Source of the DNA: Candidatus Allofournierella merdipullorum | GTDB lineage: Bacteria > Bacillota > Clostridia > Oscillospirales > Ruminococcaceae | DNA: 64,000 bases | Reading direction: 5' to 3' | Assembly: GCA_019116345.1 (NCBI GenBank) | Contig: DXBV01000118.1 | Location: 49,610 to 113,609, forward strand | In this document: piece by piece, positions 8,480 to 15,797 of the stretch | How the letters are laid out: every line of letters begins with the position of its first letter | How positions within the stretch are numbered: the stretch's first letter is position 1 | Position numbers and translations under genes: made by a program | The notes under the pieces: model-generated | The model's database searches: none | Told to the model about the DNA's origin: nothing | The model's input: the letters and a program-made list of their open reading frames with translations, nothing else

Positions 8480-8508
8480 ATTGTACGGGAACAGGGTCAA
8501 AAACGCAA
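8480..8508 (-). promoter_or_regulatory. sigma-A type promoter of guaD
   Basis: Read on the minus strand, TTGCGT (8503-8508) and TACAAT (8480-8485) are separated by 17 bases, about 50 bases before the guaD start. Confidence 0.6.
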
Positions 8509-8538
8509 GGACTTTCCGGCTTGTTCCGGGCAGGAAGA

Positions 8539-8570
8539 AGCGCTTCCGGCTGCCCGGAAGCGCTTTTTGT
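8539..8570 (-). terminator. terminator-like hairpin after yaaA
   Basis: AGCGCTTCCGG and CCGGAAGCGCT form a perfect 11-bp stem with a 4-base loop. The better T-run is on the plus strand (TTTTTGTT), but the only transcription known to arrive here is from yaaA on the minus strand, where the tail is TTCTTCC. Confidence 0.55.
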
Positions 8571-8577
8571 TCCGAAT

Positions 8578-9321
8578 TTATTCGCCGCGCAGGAACACCA
8601 GCGTGTTCTCCACCGAGTGGCGGGGCGAAAAGCGGTAGCCCAGCCGGTCGAAGGCCTGCAGGTCCTCCGGGCGAGCGGCGCCGGTCTCGGCCATGAAGCG
8701 CACCATCTCGCCCCGGGCCATCTTGCACAGGGTGCCCTTTTCCACCACCTTGCCCTCCTGCTCCTCACCAAAGACACACCGCACCAGCGGCACCGACGCG
8801 GGCAGATGCTTTTCCACCGCGGCGCTGTATTCTTTCGAGGCCAGGTCCAGCACCCAGTCGGTGCCGTCCGCCAGCGCCGCCGCCAGATCCGCGCCCCAAA
8901 ACTCATAGAGGTCTTTCGCGCCGTCCACTGAAAGCTTTGCCTGCATCTCCAGCCGGTAGGGCCGCACCCCGTCAAAGGGGCGCAGCAGCCCGTAAAACCC
9001 GGAAAGGATGCGCAGACGCTGCTGCAGATAGTCAAACTCCCGGTCGGTGAACACGTCCGGCGCCATGTAGCGGTACTGAATGCCCTCGTAGCTCAGAATG
9101 GCGGGCGTGAGGTTTCGGCGCAGGTCCATCGTTTCCAGCCGGCGCAGGTTTTCCTCCGCGATGGAGTCGTTGCACTTCCAGAGCGCTTTGAGCCGGTCAT
9201 AGGGCATGGCCCGCAGCGTCTCCAGCAGCCGCCCGGTCTTTTCCAGAAAAGGGGGAAGGTCCTGCCAGGGCAGCACGTCGTCCACCTTCATCTTCTTGGC
9301 CGGCGAGACGATGATCTTCAT
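8578..9321 (-). CDS. yaaA: peroxide stress protein YaaA (UPF0246)
   Basis: A 247-residue protein matching the YaaA family over its full length. The N-terminal IIVSPAKKM signature, YRYMAPDVF, LSGFYGLLRPFDGVRPYRLEM and the C-terminal FSPRHSVENTLVFLR are present. In E. coli YaaA limits intracellular free iron during hydrogen peroxide stress; the same role is inferred here. The stop codon of the rhodanese lipoprotein overlaps its start by 4 bases, and a BCP peroxiredoxin gene lies just beyond, giving a three-gene oxidative-stress run on this strand. Confidence 0.92.
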   Translation of the reverse strand: MKIIVSPAKKMKVDDVLPWQDLPPFLEKTGRLLETLRAMPYDRLKALWKCNDSIAEENLRRLETMDLRRNLTPAILSYEGIQYRYMAPDVFTDREFDYLQQRLRILSGFYGLLRPFDGVRPYRLEMQAKLSVDGAKDLYEFWGADLAAALADGTDWVLDLASKEYSAAVEKHLPASVPLVRCVFGEEQEGKVVEKGTLCKMARGEMVRFMAETGAARPEDLQAFDRLGYRFSPRHSVENTLVFLRGE

Positions 9322-9698
9322 TCGGTGGTCACCTCATAGGGCCAGGTCATGATGCCGCCGAACTCATACACATTGGTATAACCCAGCTCCGCCAGCTTGG
9401 CCGCCGCCTGCTTGCTGCGGTTGCCGCTGCGGCAGTAGACCAGCACCTCGGCGTCCTTTTCGCCTATAGTATCCGCGGCGCTGGTCTCGTCGATGGTGCC
9501 CAGCGGCAGCAGAACCGCGCCGGGAATGTGGCCGCCGTCGTACTCGTCCTGTTCGCGCACGTCCAGCACCAGCACGCCGCCGGCGTCCATCCGTTCTTTG
9601 GCTTCCTGCTGGGTGATCTGCCGGTAGCCCTCGCCGCCCGCGCCGCAGCCGGTGAGCAGCAGCAGCGGGGCAAGCAGGGCGGAAAACATCTTCTTCAT
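9318..9698 (-). CDS. rhodanese-like lipoprotein
   Basis: A 126-residue secreted lipoprotein. The signal peptide ends in the lipobox LLTGC with C18 as the lipidated residue. A single rhodanese domain follows: VLVLDVREQDEYDGGHIPGAV and the active loop VYCRSGNRS with catalytic C88, ending in GYTNVYEFGGIMTWP. It would act at the outer face of the membrane in sulfur or redox transfer; the acceptor is unknown. It overlaps yaaA by 4 bases and lies 3 bases from the peroxiredoxin gene, indicating cotranscription. Confidence 0.9.
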   Translation of the reverse strand: MKKMFSALLAPLLLLTGCGAGGEGYRQITQQEAKERMDAGGVLVLDVREQDEYDGGHIPGAVLLPLGTIDETSAADTIGEKDAEVLVYCRSGNRSKQAAAKLAELGYTNVYEFGGIMTWPYEVTTE

Positions 9699-9701
9699 GG
9701 C

Positions 9702-10166
9702 TCACTTTTCTCCTTTCAGCATCGCCAGCACATCGGCGGCGTTGGCATCCGGTTTGACCTTGGGCATCACTGCAGTGACCATGCCTTCCTCGTCGATGAG
9801 GAAGGTGGTACGCACCACGCCCATGCTCACCTTGCCGTAGAGCTTCTTTTCCTGCCAGACGCCGTAGGCCTGGATGGCTTCCAGCTGCGGGTCGCTGAGC
9901 AGCGTAAAGGGAAGGCCGTATTTATCGGCGAACTTGCGGTGAGAGGCAACGGAGTCCTTGCTGACGCCCAGCACCACCGCCCCCTGGGCTTTGATCTCGC
10001 TCAGCGAGCCCGCAAAGGCGCAGGCCTGCCGGGTGCAGCCGGGGGTGCTGTCCTTCGGATAAAAATAGAGCACCACTTTTTTGCCCAAAAAGTCCGCCAG
10101 GCTCACTTCACGGCCGTCCTGGTCCTGCAGGGTGAATTCCGGCGCTTTCATTCCAACTTCCAACAT
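9702..10166 (-). CDS. bcp: thioredoxin-dependent peroxiredoxin (BCP/PrxQ)
   Basis: A 154-residue atypical 2-Cys peroxiredoxin that reduces hydroperoxides at the expense of thioredoxin. The motif TPGCTRQAC supplies the peroxidatic C44 and the resolving C49 at the PrxQ spacing, and VVLYFYPKDSTPGC and VVRTTFLIDEEG are family hallmarks. The start at 10166 lies behind AGAAGGGAGTTG; an upstream in-frame ATG at 10205 would add 13 residues without family support. It heads a three-gene run with the rhodanese lipoprotein and yaaA. The thioredoxin system of this window is its likely reductant. Confidence 0.93.
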   Translation of the reverse strand: MLEVGMKAPEFTLQDQDGREVSLADFLGKKVVLYFYPKDSTPGCTRQACAFAGSLSEIKAQGAVVLGVSKDSVASHRKFADKYGLPFTLLSDPQLEAIQAYGVWQEKKLYGKVSMGVVRTTFLIDEEGMVTAVMPKVKPDANAADVLAMLKGEK

Positions 10167-10244
10167 AATCCCCAACTCCCTTCTGTTTTTCTTATTATAA
10201 CACAAAACCGAACGCCCACAGTGATATGGTCACCGGAAACAGGC

Positions 10245-10273
10245 TTGGCGCAGCGCACAGTTGCGGTTATAAT
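10245..10273 (+). promoter_or_regulatory. sigma-A type promoter of cobA
   Basis: TTGGCG (10245-10250) and TATAAT (10268-10273) with a 17-base spacer, 43 bases before the cobA start. The leader is too short for a cobalamin riboswitch and no B12-box was seen. Confidence 0.7.
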
Positions 10274-10316
10274 AAAGAAAAAGCAACGGCGCTCCGGCGC
10301 CGAAAAGGAGAAACGA

Positions 10317-10847
10317 ATGAGCAAGCTTTCTGTGGGAAAGGTGCAGGTATACACCGGCAACGGCAAGGGAAAGACCACCGCCTCTCTGGGCCTTGTGCTC
10401 CGGGCCGCCGGCGCGGGCATGCAGATCTATTTCGGCCAGTTCATGAAAAAGGGCAACACCAGTGAGATCCGGGCGCTGCGGGACTTTTTGAGCGGCGCGG
10501 TGACGGTGGAGCAGTACGGCAGCGGCGCGGAGCTTTCCGGCCCCGACCGCGAGCGGGACACCGCCTGCGCCCGGGCAGGCTATGAAAAGGCCCGGGAGGC
10601 CCTGACAAGCGGGAAATACGACCTGGTGGTGCTGGACGAAATCCTGGTGGCGGAACATCTGGGCCTGCTGGCCGTGGACGACCTGCTGCGTCTGATGGAC
10701 CAGCGGCCGGAACACACCGAGCTGGTGCTCACCGGGCGCTGGGCCGCCGAGCAGGTGTGCCAGCAAGCGGACCTGGTCACCGAGATGGGCGAGGTGAAGC
10801 ACTATTTCCACGCCGGGCTGCCCGCCCGCACCGGCATCGAGATGTAA
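10317..10847 (+). CDS. cobA: corrinoid adenosyltransferase, CobA/BtuR type
   Basis: A 176-residue ATP:cob(I)alamin adenosyltransferase. The P-loop GNGKGKTT (residues 14-21) is the CobA-specific Walker A variant; GKYDLVVLDEI and LVLTGRWAAEQV follow the family pattern, and the C-terminal HYFHAGLPARTGIE matches the substrate-closing region. It makes adenosylcobalamin for B12 synthesis or salvage. The start at 10317 follows AAAAGGAGAAACGA; a very long open frame upstream is antisense read-through. It is monocistronic with no other cobalamin genes nearby, which suggests a salvage role. Confidence 0.93.
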   Translation: MSKLSVGKVQVYTGNGKGKTTASLGLVLRAAGAGMQIYFGQFMKKGNTSEIRALRDFLSGAVTVEQYGSGAELSGPDRERDTACARAGYEKAREALTSGKYDLVVLDEILVAEHLGLLAVDDLLRLMDQRPEHTELVLTGRWAAEQVCQQADLVTEMGEVKHYFHAGLPARTGIEM

Positions 10848-10850
10848 GAA

Positions 10851-10887
10851 AAAAGGATGGACCCTTTGCGGGGTCCATCCTTTTTGT
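10851..10887. terminator. bidirectional terminator
   Basis: AAAGGATGGACCC and GGGTCCATCCTTT form a long stem flanked by A-run and T-run, so it can stop both cobA (plus) and the TspO gene (minus), whose stop codons face each other. Confidence 0.85.
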
Positions 10888-10888
10888 T

Positions 10889-11362
10889 TCAGTTCAGCAG
10901 CCACACGCCGGCGTTAAGATACCCTGCAAAAGCCACCCACACAAGATAGGGCAGCTGCAGCCGCGCCGCGAGGCTCTCGACGCGGTAAAAAACCAGCACC
11001 ATGGCCGCAATGAGCGCCCACATCACGAACAGCCAAAGCAGCGCGAAGCCGAACCACTGAAGGTTGAAGAAGATGATGCTCCAGAAGAAGTTGAAGGTCA
11101 GCTGCCCGGCGAACAGCCAGAGGCCCAGCCGCCGGGCATCGGAAGGCGGAGCCATCCAGATGCGGGCGGCGCTGACGCCCATCAGGGCATAGAGGCCAGC
11201 CCAGACGATGGGAAAGACGATGGCCGGCGGCGAGAGCGGCGGCTGCACGATGCTCTCGGTATAAAGCTTTGTGCCCTCCCGGGTGAGCCAGCCGGACAGG
11301 CCGCCCACCGCCTCGGCCAGCAAGATCCAGGCCGCATAGGTCTTCCAGGGAAATTTTTTCAT
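10889..11362 (-). CDS. tspO: TspO/MBR family protein
   Basis: A 157-residue membrane protein with five hydrophobic segments and the tryptophan-rich pattern of the TspO family: IVQPPLSPPAIVFPIVWAGLYALMG in the first loop and helix 2, LTFNFFWSIIFF in helix 3 and LPYLVWVAFAGYLNAGVW in helix 5. TspO proteins bind porphyrins and related ligands. The start at 11362 follows GAGGGTGATACA. It lies 56 bases after the lipoprotein gene on the same strand and may be read by the LysR-controlled operon. Confidence 0.92.
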   Translation of the reverse strand: MKKFPWKTYAAWILLAEAVGGLSGWLTREGTKLYTESIVQPPLSPPAIVFPIVWAGLYALMGVSAARIWMAPPSDARRLGLWLFAGQLTFNFFWSIIFFNLQWFGFALLWLFVMWALIAAMVLVFYRVESLAARLQLPYLVWVAFAGYLNAGVWLLN

Positions 11363-11418
11363 TGTATCACCCTCTGGTAGGGTATGCAGCAAAGGGTGCG
11401 GCTATGCGCCGCGCCGGT

Positions 11419-11961
11419 TCACTTCTCCAGCGAAAGGGTGAAGGAGGTCTCGCCGCCGGAGAGGGCGTCTTTGAGCCCGTCGGTATCGGTGATGCGGGCC
11501 AGTTTTGTATAGGACCAGGTGTTGCTGCCGTAAAACAGCACGACGGAATCGCCCCGGTACAGCATCACGTCCCCCGGCCCGGCGGTAAGGCGGGCGTCGT
11601 TCTGCGGCAGCGTTTCGGGCAGCGCGCCCACCTTTTCAAAGCCGCCGTAGTTTTCCGCCTTGAGGGTGACGGGGCCCTCCTCCAGCAGCGCCGCCAGCGC
11701 CTCGGCGGAGGGGTTATCTTCTAAAACGGCGGTGAGGGTCGTATCTCCCACTTGAATGTACAGCAACGTTTCTTCCTCCTGTGGTACGGCGGACGGGCCG
11801 CCGGTTGCCTGTGAACCGCTCGTCGGGCGGGAATCCGCCACGAAAGGTACGGCCGTCGGCGCGGTCTCGCTGCTTTGCGGCGCGGGAGCCGCTCCGCAGC
11901 CGGTCAGTGCCAGGGCCAGCAGCGCGGCAAGCGCCCGGCCCGGCCATGCCGCCCGGCTCAC
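11419..11961 (-). CDS. lipoprotein with cyclophilin-like domain
   Basis: A 180-residue secreted lipoprotein. The signal peptide ends in LALTGC with lipidated C22, followed by about 40 residues of Ser/Thr/Pro/Ala-rich linker. Residues ~65-175 form a compact domain beginning LLYIQVGDTTLTAVLEDN and containing ENYGGFEKVG, ETLPQND and GDVMLYRGDSVVLFYGSNTWSYTKLARI, the pattern of the cyclophilin-like DUF4309/Cyclophil_like2 type domain. Such domains are often next to flavin reductases and CMD proteins, as here. It overlaps the flavin-reductase gene by 4 bases. Function unknown. Confidence 0.82.
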   Translation of the reverse strand: MSRAAWPGRALAALLALALTGCGAAPAPQSSETAPTAVPFVADSRPTSGSQATGGPSAVPQEEETLLYIQVGDTTLTAVLEDNPSAEALAALLEEGPVTLKAENYGGFEKVGALPETLPQNDARLTAGPGDVMLYRGDSVVLFYGSNTWSYTKLARITDTDGLKDALSGGETSFTLSLEK

Positions 11962-12500
11962 AGCGACCGGCCCGCTTCCAGCGCGCGCTGCATCGCCTCG
12001 CTGCCGCTCGCCTCGCCGGGCGCGGTGACGCCGCCGGCGAACACGACCCCTGCCAGCTTCGCCTTATCAAAGCACTCCACCCAGCCGCCAAGGCCTGCGG
12101 CGGCCCGCTGCCACACTTCGTCCCCCTCCTCGGCGGCGCAGGTCAGCAGCCACACCTCACGGAAAGCGTAATCGGCGGAATAAAGGGGGTTCGCCCGGTC
12201 CAGCAGGGTCTTCATCTGGCCGCTCATCTCGTAGTAATAGATGGGGGTGGCGAACACCAGCACGTCGGCATGGAGCATCTTCTCCTGCACGATGGTGTCC
12301 GCGTCATCGTGGATGACGCACCGGCCGGTGGTCTGGCAGGCAAGGCAGCCCTTGCAGAAGCGGATGTCTTTGTCCACGAGGGATACCAGCTCCACCTCAT
12401 GGCCCGCCTGGCGCGCGCCCTCGGCAAACTGCTGCGCCAGCAGGTGGGAGTTCGCGTTCTGACGCAGGCTGGTGGAAATGATCAGAACCCGTTTGCTCAT
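11958..12500 (-). CDS. NAD(P)H-dependent flavin reductase / iron-sulfur flavoprotein family
   Basis: A 180-residue flavodoxin-fold protein. The FMN phosphate loop is STSLRQNANSHLLAQ at residues 10-24, and ATPIYYYEMSGQMKTLLDR is the conserved FMN-ring motif. Cysteines C49, C52, C55 and C61 (CKGCLAC...C) resemble the compact cluster motif of ISF-type flavoproteins, but many family members keep these cysteines without a cluster. It probably passes electrons from NAD(P)H to quinones, flavins or an unknown acceptor. It is fourth in the operon behind the CMD-cupin gene and overlaps the lipoprotein gene by 4 bases. Confidence 0.85.
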   Translation of the reverse strand: MSKRVLIISTSLRQNANSHLLAQQFAEGARQAGHEVELVSLVDKDIRFCKGCLACQTTGRCVIHDDADTIVQEKMLHADVLVFATPIYYYEMSGQMKTLLDRANPLYSADYAFREVWLLTCAAEEGDEVWQRAAAGLGGWVECFDKAKLAGVVFAGGVTAPGEASGSEAMQRALEAGRSL

Positions 12501-12514
12501 GGTGTTTCCTCCTT

Positions 12515-13264
12515 TTATTTCAACATCTCATACTGCGCGTCGCTCACCGGCTCGCACCACTCGTTGTTCGTTTCCTCGCCGGGCACCTCCAGCGCCAGGT
12601 GGGAGAACCAGCTGTCCGCCGCGGCGCCGTGCCAGTGCTTCACTTCGGCGGGAATGTTCACCACGTCGCCGGGGCGCAGCGCCCGGGCGGGCTTGCCCTC
12701 CTCCTGGTACCAGCCGCGTCCGGCCACGCAGATCAAAATCTGGCCGCCGCCGCTCTTTGCGTGGTGGATGTGCCAGTTGTTGCGGCAGCCCGGCTCGAAG
12801 GTGACGTTGAACACCCCCACCTGGCTGCCGGAAAGGGGCGCAAGGTAGCTCTGGCCCACAAAGTATTGGGCGTAGGCGTCGTTGGGCTCGCCGATGGGGA
12901 ACACCATCTCGCTCTGGTGGCGGGCCTTTGCGTCCTCCCCCTCCTCGGTCCAGACGTCCTTCGCCATGCGAAAGGCCGCCCATGCCTTGGGCCAGCCGGC
13001 GTAGAAAGCCGCGTGGGTGAAAATTTCGGCTATTTCGGCGCGGGTGATGCCGTTCTGCTTTGCGGTGGTGAGATGATAGCGGAAGGACTCATCCACCAGC
13101 CCCTGGCCCATCAGCGACACCACCGTGACCAGCGAGCGGTCCCGCAGGCTGAGGGCCTCTTCCCTGCTCCACACCTCGCCGAAGAGCACGTCGTCGTTCA
13201 GACGGGCGAACTCCGGGGCAAACTGGCCCAGGGCGTCCCGCCCTGCCGTCTGTTTCACTGCCAT
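12515..13264 (-). CDS. carboxymuconolactone decarboxylase-cupin fusion protein
   Basis: A 249-residue two-domain protein. Residues ~15-105 are a CMD/AhpD-like domain (LRDRSLVTVVSLMGQGLVDESFRYHLTTAKQNGITRAEIAEI, then THAAFYAGWPKAWAAF); the AhpD C-x-x-C pair is absent, so peroxidase activity is unlikely. Residues ~150-240 are a cupin with the metal-binding motif WHIHHAKSGGGQILICVAGRGWYQEEG and LRPGDVVNIPAEVKHWHGA. Such fusions sit in oxidoreductase operons in Clostridia and are thought to act on small carbonyl or aromatic compounds. Here it lies between an iron alcohol dehydrogenase and a flavin reductase. Confidence 0.87.
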   Translation of the reverse strand: MAVKQTAGRDALGQFAPEFARLNDDVLFGEVWSREEALSLRDRSLVTVVSLMGQGLVDESFRYHLTTAKQNGITRAEIAEIFTHAAFYAGWPKAWAAFRMAKDVWTEEGEDAKARHQSEMVFPIGEPNDAYAQYFVGQSYLAPLSGSQVGVFNVTFEPGCRNNWHIHHAKSGGGQILICVAGRGWYQEEGKPARALRPGDVVNIPAEVKHWHGAAADSWFSHLALEVPGEETNNEWCEPVSDAQYEMLK

Positions 13265-13280
13265 GGTCGTTTCCTCCCTT

Positions 13281-14447
13281 TCACATGCTTGCTTTCAGAA
13301 TGTTCAGCACATCGTTCCGGGTAAGGGTGCGGTAACCGCCGGTCATCAGGAAGGCGCCGTCGGCGATGCCTTCCAGCATGTCCTCGGTGACGCCCAGCTG
13401 CCGGATGTTCCGGGCCACGCCCAGTTCCTCCATCCAGCGCTCCATGGCCGCAAGCCCCGCTTCGGCCAGCGCCTCGGCGCTCTTGCCCGCCGGGTCGATG
13501 CCCCAGACATTCACAGCGAAGCGCCCGAATTTGGCAAGGCCGTCTGCCATGATATAGCGGTAATAGGCCAGGGACACGGCGGAGAGGGTCATGCCGTGGG
13601 TGGCGTTGGTGTAGGCTCCGATGGACTGGCCGATCATGTGCACCTCCCAGTCGGTGGACTTGCCCATGGCCAGCAGGGTGTTCAGCGCCCAGGTGGCCGC
13701 CCACATGATGTTGCTGCGGGCCTCATAGTTTTCCGGCTGGCGCAGCGCGATGCGGGAACTGGCAACCAGCGAGCGCATCAGGCCCTCGGCGATGTAGTCG
13801 GTGGTGTTGTCGTCCTCGCCGGAGAAATACTGCTCACAGATGTGGTTGAAGGCGTCGTAGATGCCGGCCACCATCTGCTCCATGGGCACGGTGTAGGTGA
13901 GGGTGGGGTCCAGAATGGAGAAACGGGGCATCACGTTGCTGCCGAACACATGGCCGATCTTGCGCTTCTGGGCCGGGTGGGTGATGACCGCGCCGCCGTT
14001 CATCTCGCTGCCGGTGCCCACCATGGTGAGCACGCAGCCCACCGGGATGATGGGGTTGGACACGTCCTCCATGCGCAGGAAGTATTTATCCCAGGGGTCC
14101 TCCTGGCACCAGGCGGAGACGGACACTGCTTTGGCGTAGTCGCACACCGAGCCGCCGCCCACCGCCAAAATCAGATCCACGTTGTTCTCCCGGGCCACAC
14201 GGCAGCCCTCATACAGCTTTTCCACCGTGGGGTTGGGCATGACCCCCGGCACCTCGAACACTTCCTTGCCGCAGGCTTTGAGGATGGCGGTGACCTTGTC
14301 ATAAAGGCCGTTTTTCTTGATGGAACCGCCGCCGTAGGCCAGCAGCACCCGGCCGCCGTAGTGTTTCAGTTCGCCCGCCAGCTGCTCCAGCGCCTGTTCG
14401 CCGAAGTGCAGCCGCGTGGGGTTGCAGTAGGTGAAATTTCCCAGCAT
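13281..14447 (-). CDS. iron-containing alcohol dehydrogenase
   Basis: A 388-residue group III alcohol dehydrogenase of the butanol-dehydrogenase (BdhA/YugJ) type. The NAD(P)-binding GGGS is at 97-100 and the iron ligands are D198 and H202 (YDAFNHICE), H269 (EVHMIGQ) and H283 (NATHGMTLS). It would interconvert aldehydes and alcohols in the cytosol. The start at 14447 is preferred because GGGAGG lies 7 bases upstream; the ATG six bases earlier is too close to that site. It follows the 92-residue hypothetical gene by 2 bases and is the second gene of the LysR-controlled operon. Confidence 0.93.
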   Translation of the reverse strand: MLGNFTYCNPTRLHFGEQALEQLAGELKHYGGRVLLAYGGGSIKKNGLYDKVTAILKACGKEVFEVPGVMPNPTVEKLYEGCRVARENNVDLILAVGGGSVCDYAKAVSVSAWCQEDPWDKYFLRMEDVSNPIIPVGCVLTMVGTGSEMNGGAVITHPAQKRKIGHVFGSNVMPRFSILDPTLTYTVPMEQMVAGIYDAFNHICEQYFSGEDDNTTDYIAEGLMRSLVASSRIALRQPENYEARSNIMWAATWALNTLLAMGKSTDWEVHMIGQSIGAYTNATHGMTLSAVSLAYYRYIMADGLAKFGRFAVNVWGIDPAGKSAEALAEAGLAAMERWMEELGVARNIRQLGVTEDMLEGIADGAFLMTGGYRTLTRNDVLNILKASM

Positions 14448-14449
14448 AT

Positions 14450-14728
14450 TCATTCCTCCCGTTTGTGTCGGTTCTGTTTGATGCGGTAGACCAGATAGTC
14501 CAGGCAGTCGATCTTCTTTTCGCTTCGGTGCACCTCGTCCAGCAGCTCTGCCCGGTGCCGCGCCAAGAGTTCCAGCAAGCGGCGGTCGTCCTGCGCGTCG
14601 GCCAGCAGCGTTGCGGCGGCCTCCTCGGTGCAGCCCGCGTCCCGCAGGGTCTGGGCCAGCTCGGCGGCTTCCATGGCGCAGCAGGCGCACGCCCAGGGTT
14701 TCTGCCCTTCCGGCTGCGAACGCTCCAT
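14450..14728 (-). CDS. small conserved hypothetical protein, first gene of the redox operon
   Basis: A 92-residue cytosolic protein with no recognised domain. It is cysteine-rich at the N-terminus (WACACCAMEAAE) and ends in a helical, charged segment (LLELLARHRAELLDEVHRSEKKIDCLDYLVYRIKQ). That C-terminal pattern recurs, in my recollection, in short Clostridia proteins encoded beside redox regulators. The start follows a purine-rich AAGGGGGAGAA site. It is transcribed from the promoter next to the LysR box and is coupled to the alcohol dehydrogenase, so a role in that pathway is likely. Confidence 0.65.
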   Translation of the reverse strand: MERSQPEGQKPWACACCAMEAAELAQTLRDAGCTEEAAATLLADAQDDRRLLELLARHRAELLDEVHRSEKKIDCLDYLVYRIKQNRHKREE

Positions 14729-14763
14729 TCGCTTCTCCCCCTTTGTGGTTCCTCTATGATTTC

Positions 14764-14807
14764 AGTGTAAACCAGGGGCCGTGAAATAGCAAATACCTAT
14801 ATCGTAT
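14764..14807 (-). promoter_or_regulatory. promoter and LysR box of the redox operon
   Basis: On the minus strand, TTGCTA (14787-14792) and TACACT (14764-14769) are separated by 17 bases. Directly upstream of the -35 lies ATAC-N7-GTAT (14793-14807), a dyad of the T-N11-A type bound by LysR proteins. Its position next to the -35 fits activation. Confidence 0.7.
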
Positions 14808-14820
14808 TCTACTCCATGCC

Positions 14821-14849
14821 TTGCAAGCATCGTTCAAGCAAAGTATAAT
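14821..14849 (+). promoter_or_regulatory. promoter of the LysR gene
   Basis: TTGCAA (14821-14826) and TATAAT (14844-14849) with a 17-base spacer, diverging from the redox operon promoter. The shared LysR box is 14 bases upstream of this -35, so autoregulation is possible. Confidence 0.7.
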
Positions 14850-14878
14850 GGAGGAAACAAGGGAAAGGACGATGCACC

Positions 14879-15754
14879 ATGGAACTGCGTTTGCTGCGCT
14901 ATTTTCTCACCGTTGCCCGGGAGGGCAGCATCACCAACGCGGCCAACGCCCTGCACATCACCCAGCCCACCCTCTCCCGCCAAATCCACGAGCTGGAGGA
15001 GGAGCTGGGACAGACGCTGCTGGTGCGGGGCAGCCGAAGCGTATCGCTGACCGGCGAGGGCATGCTGCTGCGAAAGCGGGCGGAGGAGATTTTGGAACTG
15101 GTGGAAAAGGCCGAGCGGGAGGTGGCCCTGGGCGACGGGCTGCTCACCGGCGAGGTGAGCGTGGGCGCGGGCGAAACAGTGGGCGTGCACTTCCTCACCC
15201 GGGCGGCCCGGGAACTGCGCCGGCGGTATCCCGAGGTCCGTTTTCAAATCATCAGCGGCGACGGGATGGAGGTCTGCGAGCTGCTGGACAAGGGCCTCAT
15301 CGACTTTGGGCTGGTGTTCGACCATGTGGACCGGGCGAAGTACAACGCCCTGCCGGTGCCCTGGCGGGACGTGTGGGGAGTGCTGGTGCGGCGGGACGAT
15401 TCGCTGGCCGAAAAGGAAGCCGTGACCCCCGCCGACCTCATCCACCAGCCGCTGCTGGTGTCCCGGCAGGTGCTCAAGGGGCCGCTGCTGCCCGAATGGT
15501 TCGGCACCGGGGTGGAGTCGCTGAACATCGCCGGCACCTACACCCTCGCCTTCAACGGTTCGCTGATGGTGGAGGACGGCATGGGCTGCGCTTTGTGCCT
15601 GGACCGCATCATCAACCTCAGTGAGGACAGCCCTCTCTGTTTCCGGCCGCTGGAACCCCGGCGGGAGGCGGGCATGCACGTCATCTGGAAGAAGTACCAG
15701 GTCTTTTCCCGCGCGGCGGAAAAGTATCTGGAACTGCTGGAAAGAAATGAATAA
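14879..15754 (+). CDS. LysR family transcriptional regulator
   Basis: A 291-residue LysR protein. The winged helix-turn-helix is at residues 1-60 (LRYFLTVAREGSITNAANALHITQPTLSRQIHELEEELG, then LVRGSRSVSLTGEGMLL), and a periplasmic-binding-protein-like effector domain follows (~90-290), with EVSVGAGETVGVHFL starting it. It is divergent from the five-gene redox operon and a LysR box lies between them, so it is the likely activator. The inducer is unknown; a carbonyl or electrophile would fit the operon content. Confidence 0.92.
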   Translation: MELRLLRYFLTVAREGSITNAANALHITQPTLSRQIHELEEELGQTLLVRGSRSVSLTGEGMLLRKRAEEILELVEKAEREVALGDGLLTGEVSVGAGETVGVHFLTRAARELRRRYPEVRFQIISGDGMEVCELLDKGLIDFGLVFDHVDRAKYNALPVPWRDVWGVLVRRDDSLAEKEAVTPADLIHQPLLVSRQVLKGPLLPEWFGTGVESLNIAGTYTLAFNGSLMVEDGMGCALCLDRIINLSEDSPLCFRPLEPRREAGMHVIWKKYQVFSRAAEKYLELLERNE

Positions 15755-15755
15755 A

Positions 15756-15785
15756 AAAGGGAGGCCGTCGGGCCTCCCTTTTTTA
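15756..15785. terminator. bidirectional terminator
   Basis: AAGGGAGGCC and GGCCTCCCTT with a CGTC-type loop, flanked by A-run and T-run; it serves both the LysR gene (plus) and the ferredoxin gene (minus). Confidence 0.85.
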
Positions 15786-15797
15786 TGTGATTTTCGG

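Noticed and set aside
9528..10316. Upstream extension of the cobA frame by 263 codons
   Set aside because: The extension is antisense to the rhodanese lipoprotein and peroxiredoxin genes. The start at 10317 has promoter, ribosome site and the P-loop at the usual position.
10206..10316. Cobalamin riboswitch before cobA
   Set aside because: The leader from the promoter to the start is only ~40 bases and lacks any B12-box-like element.
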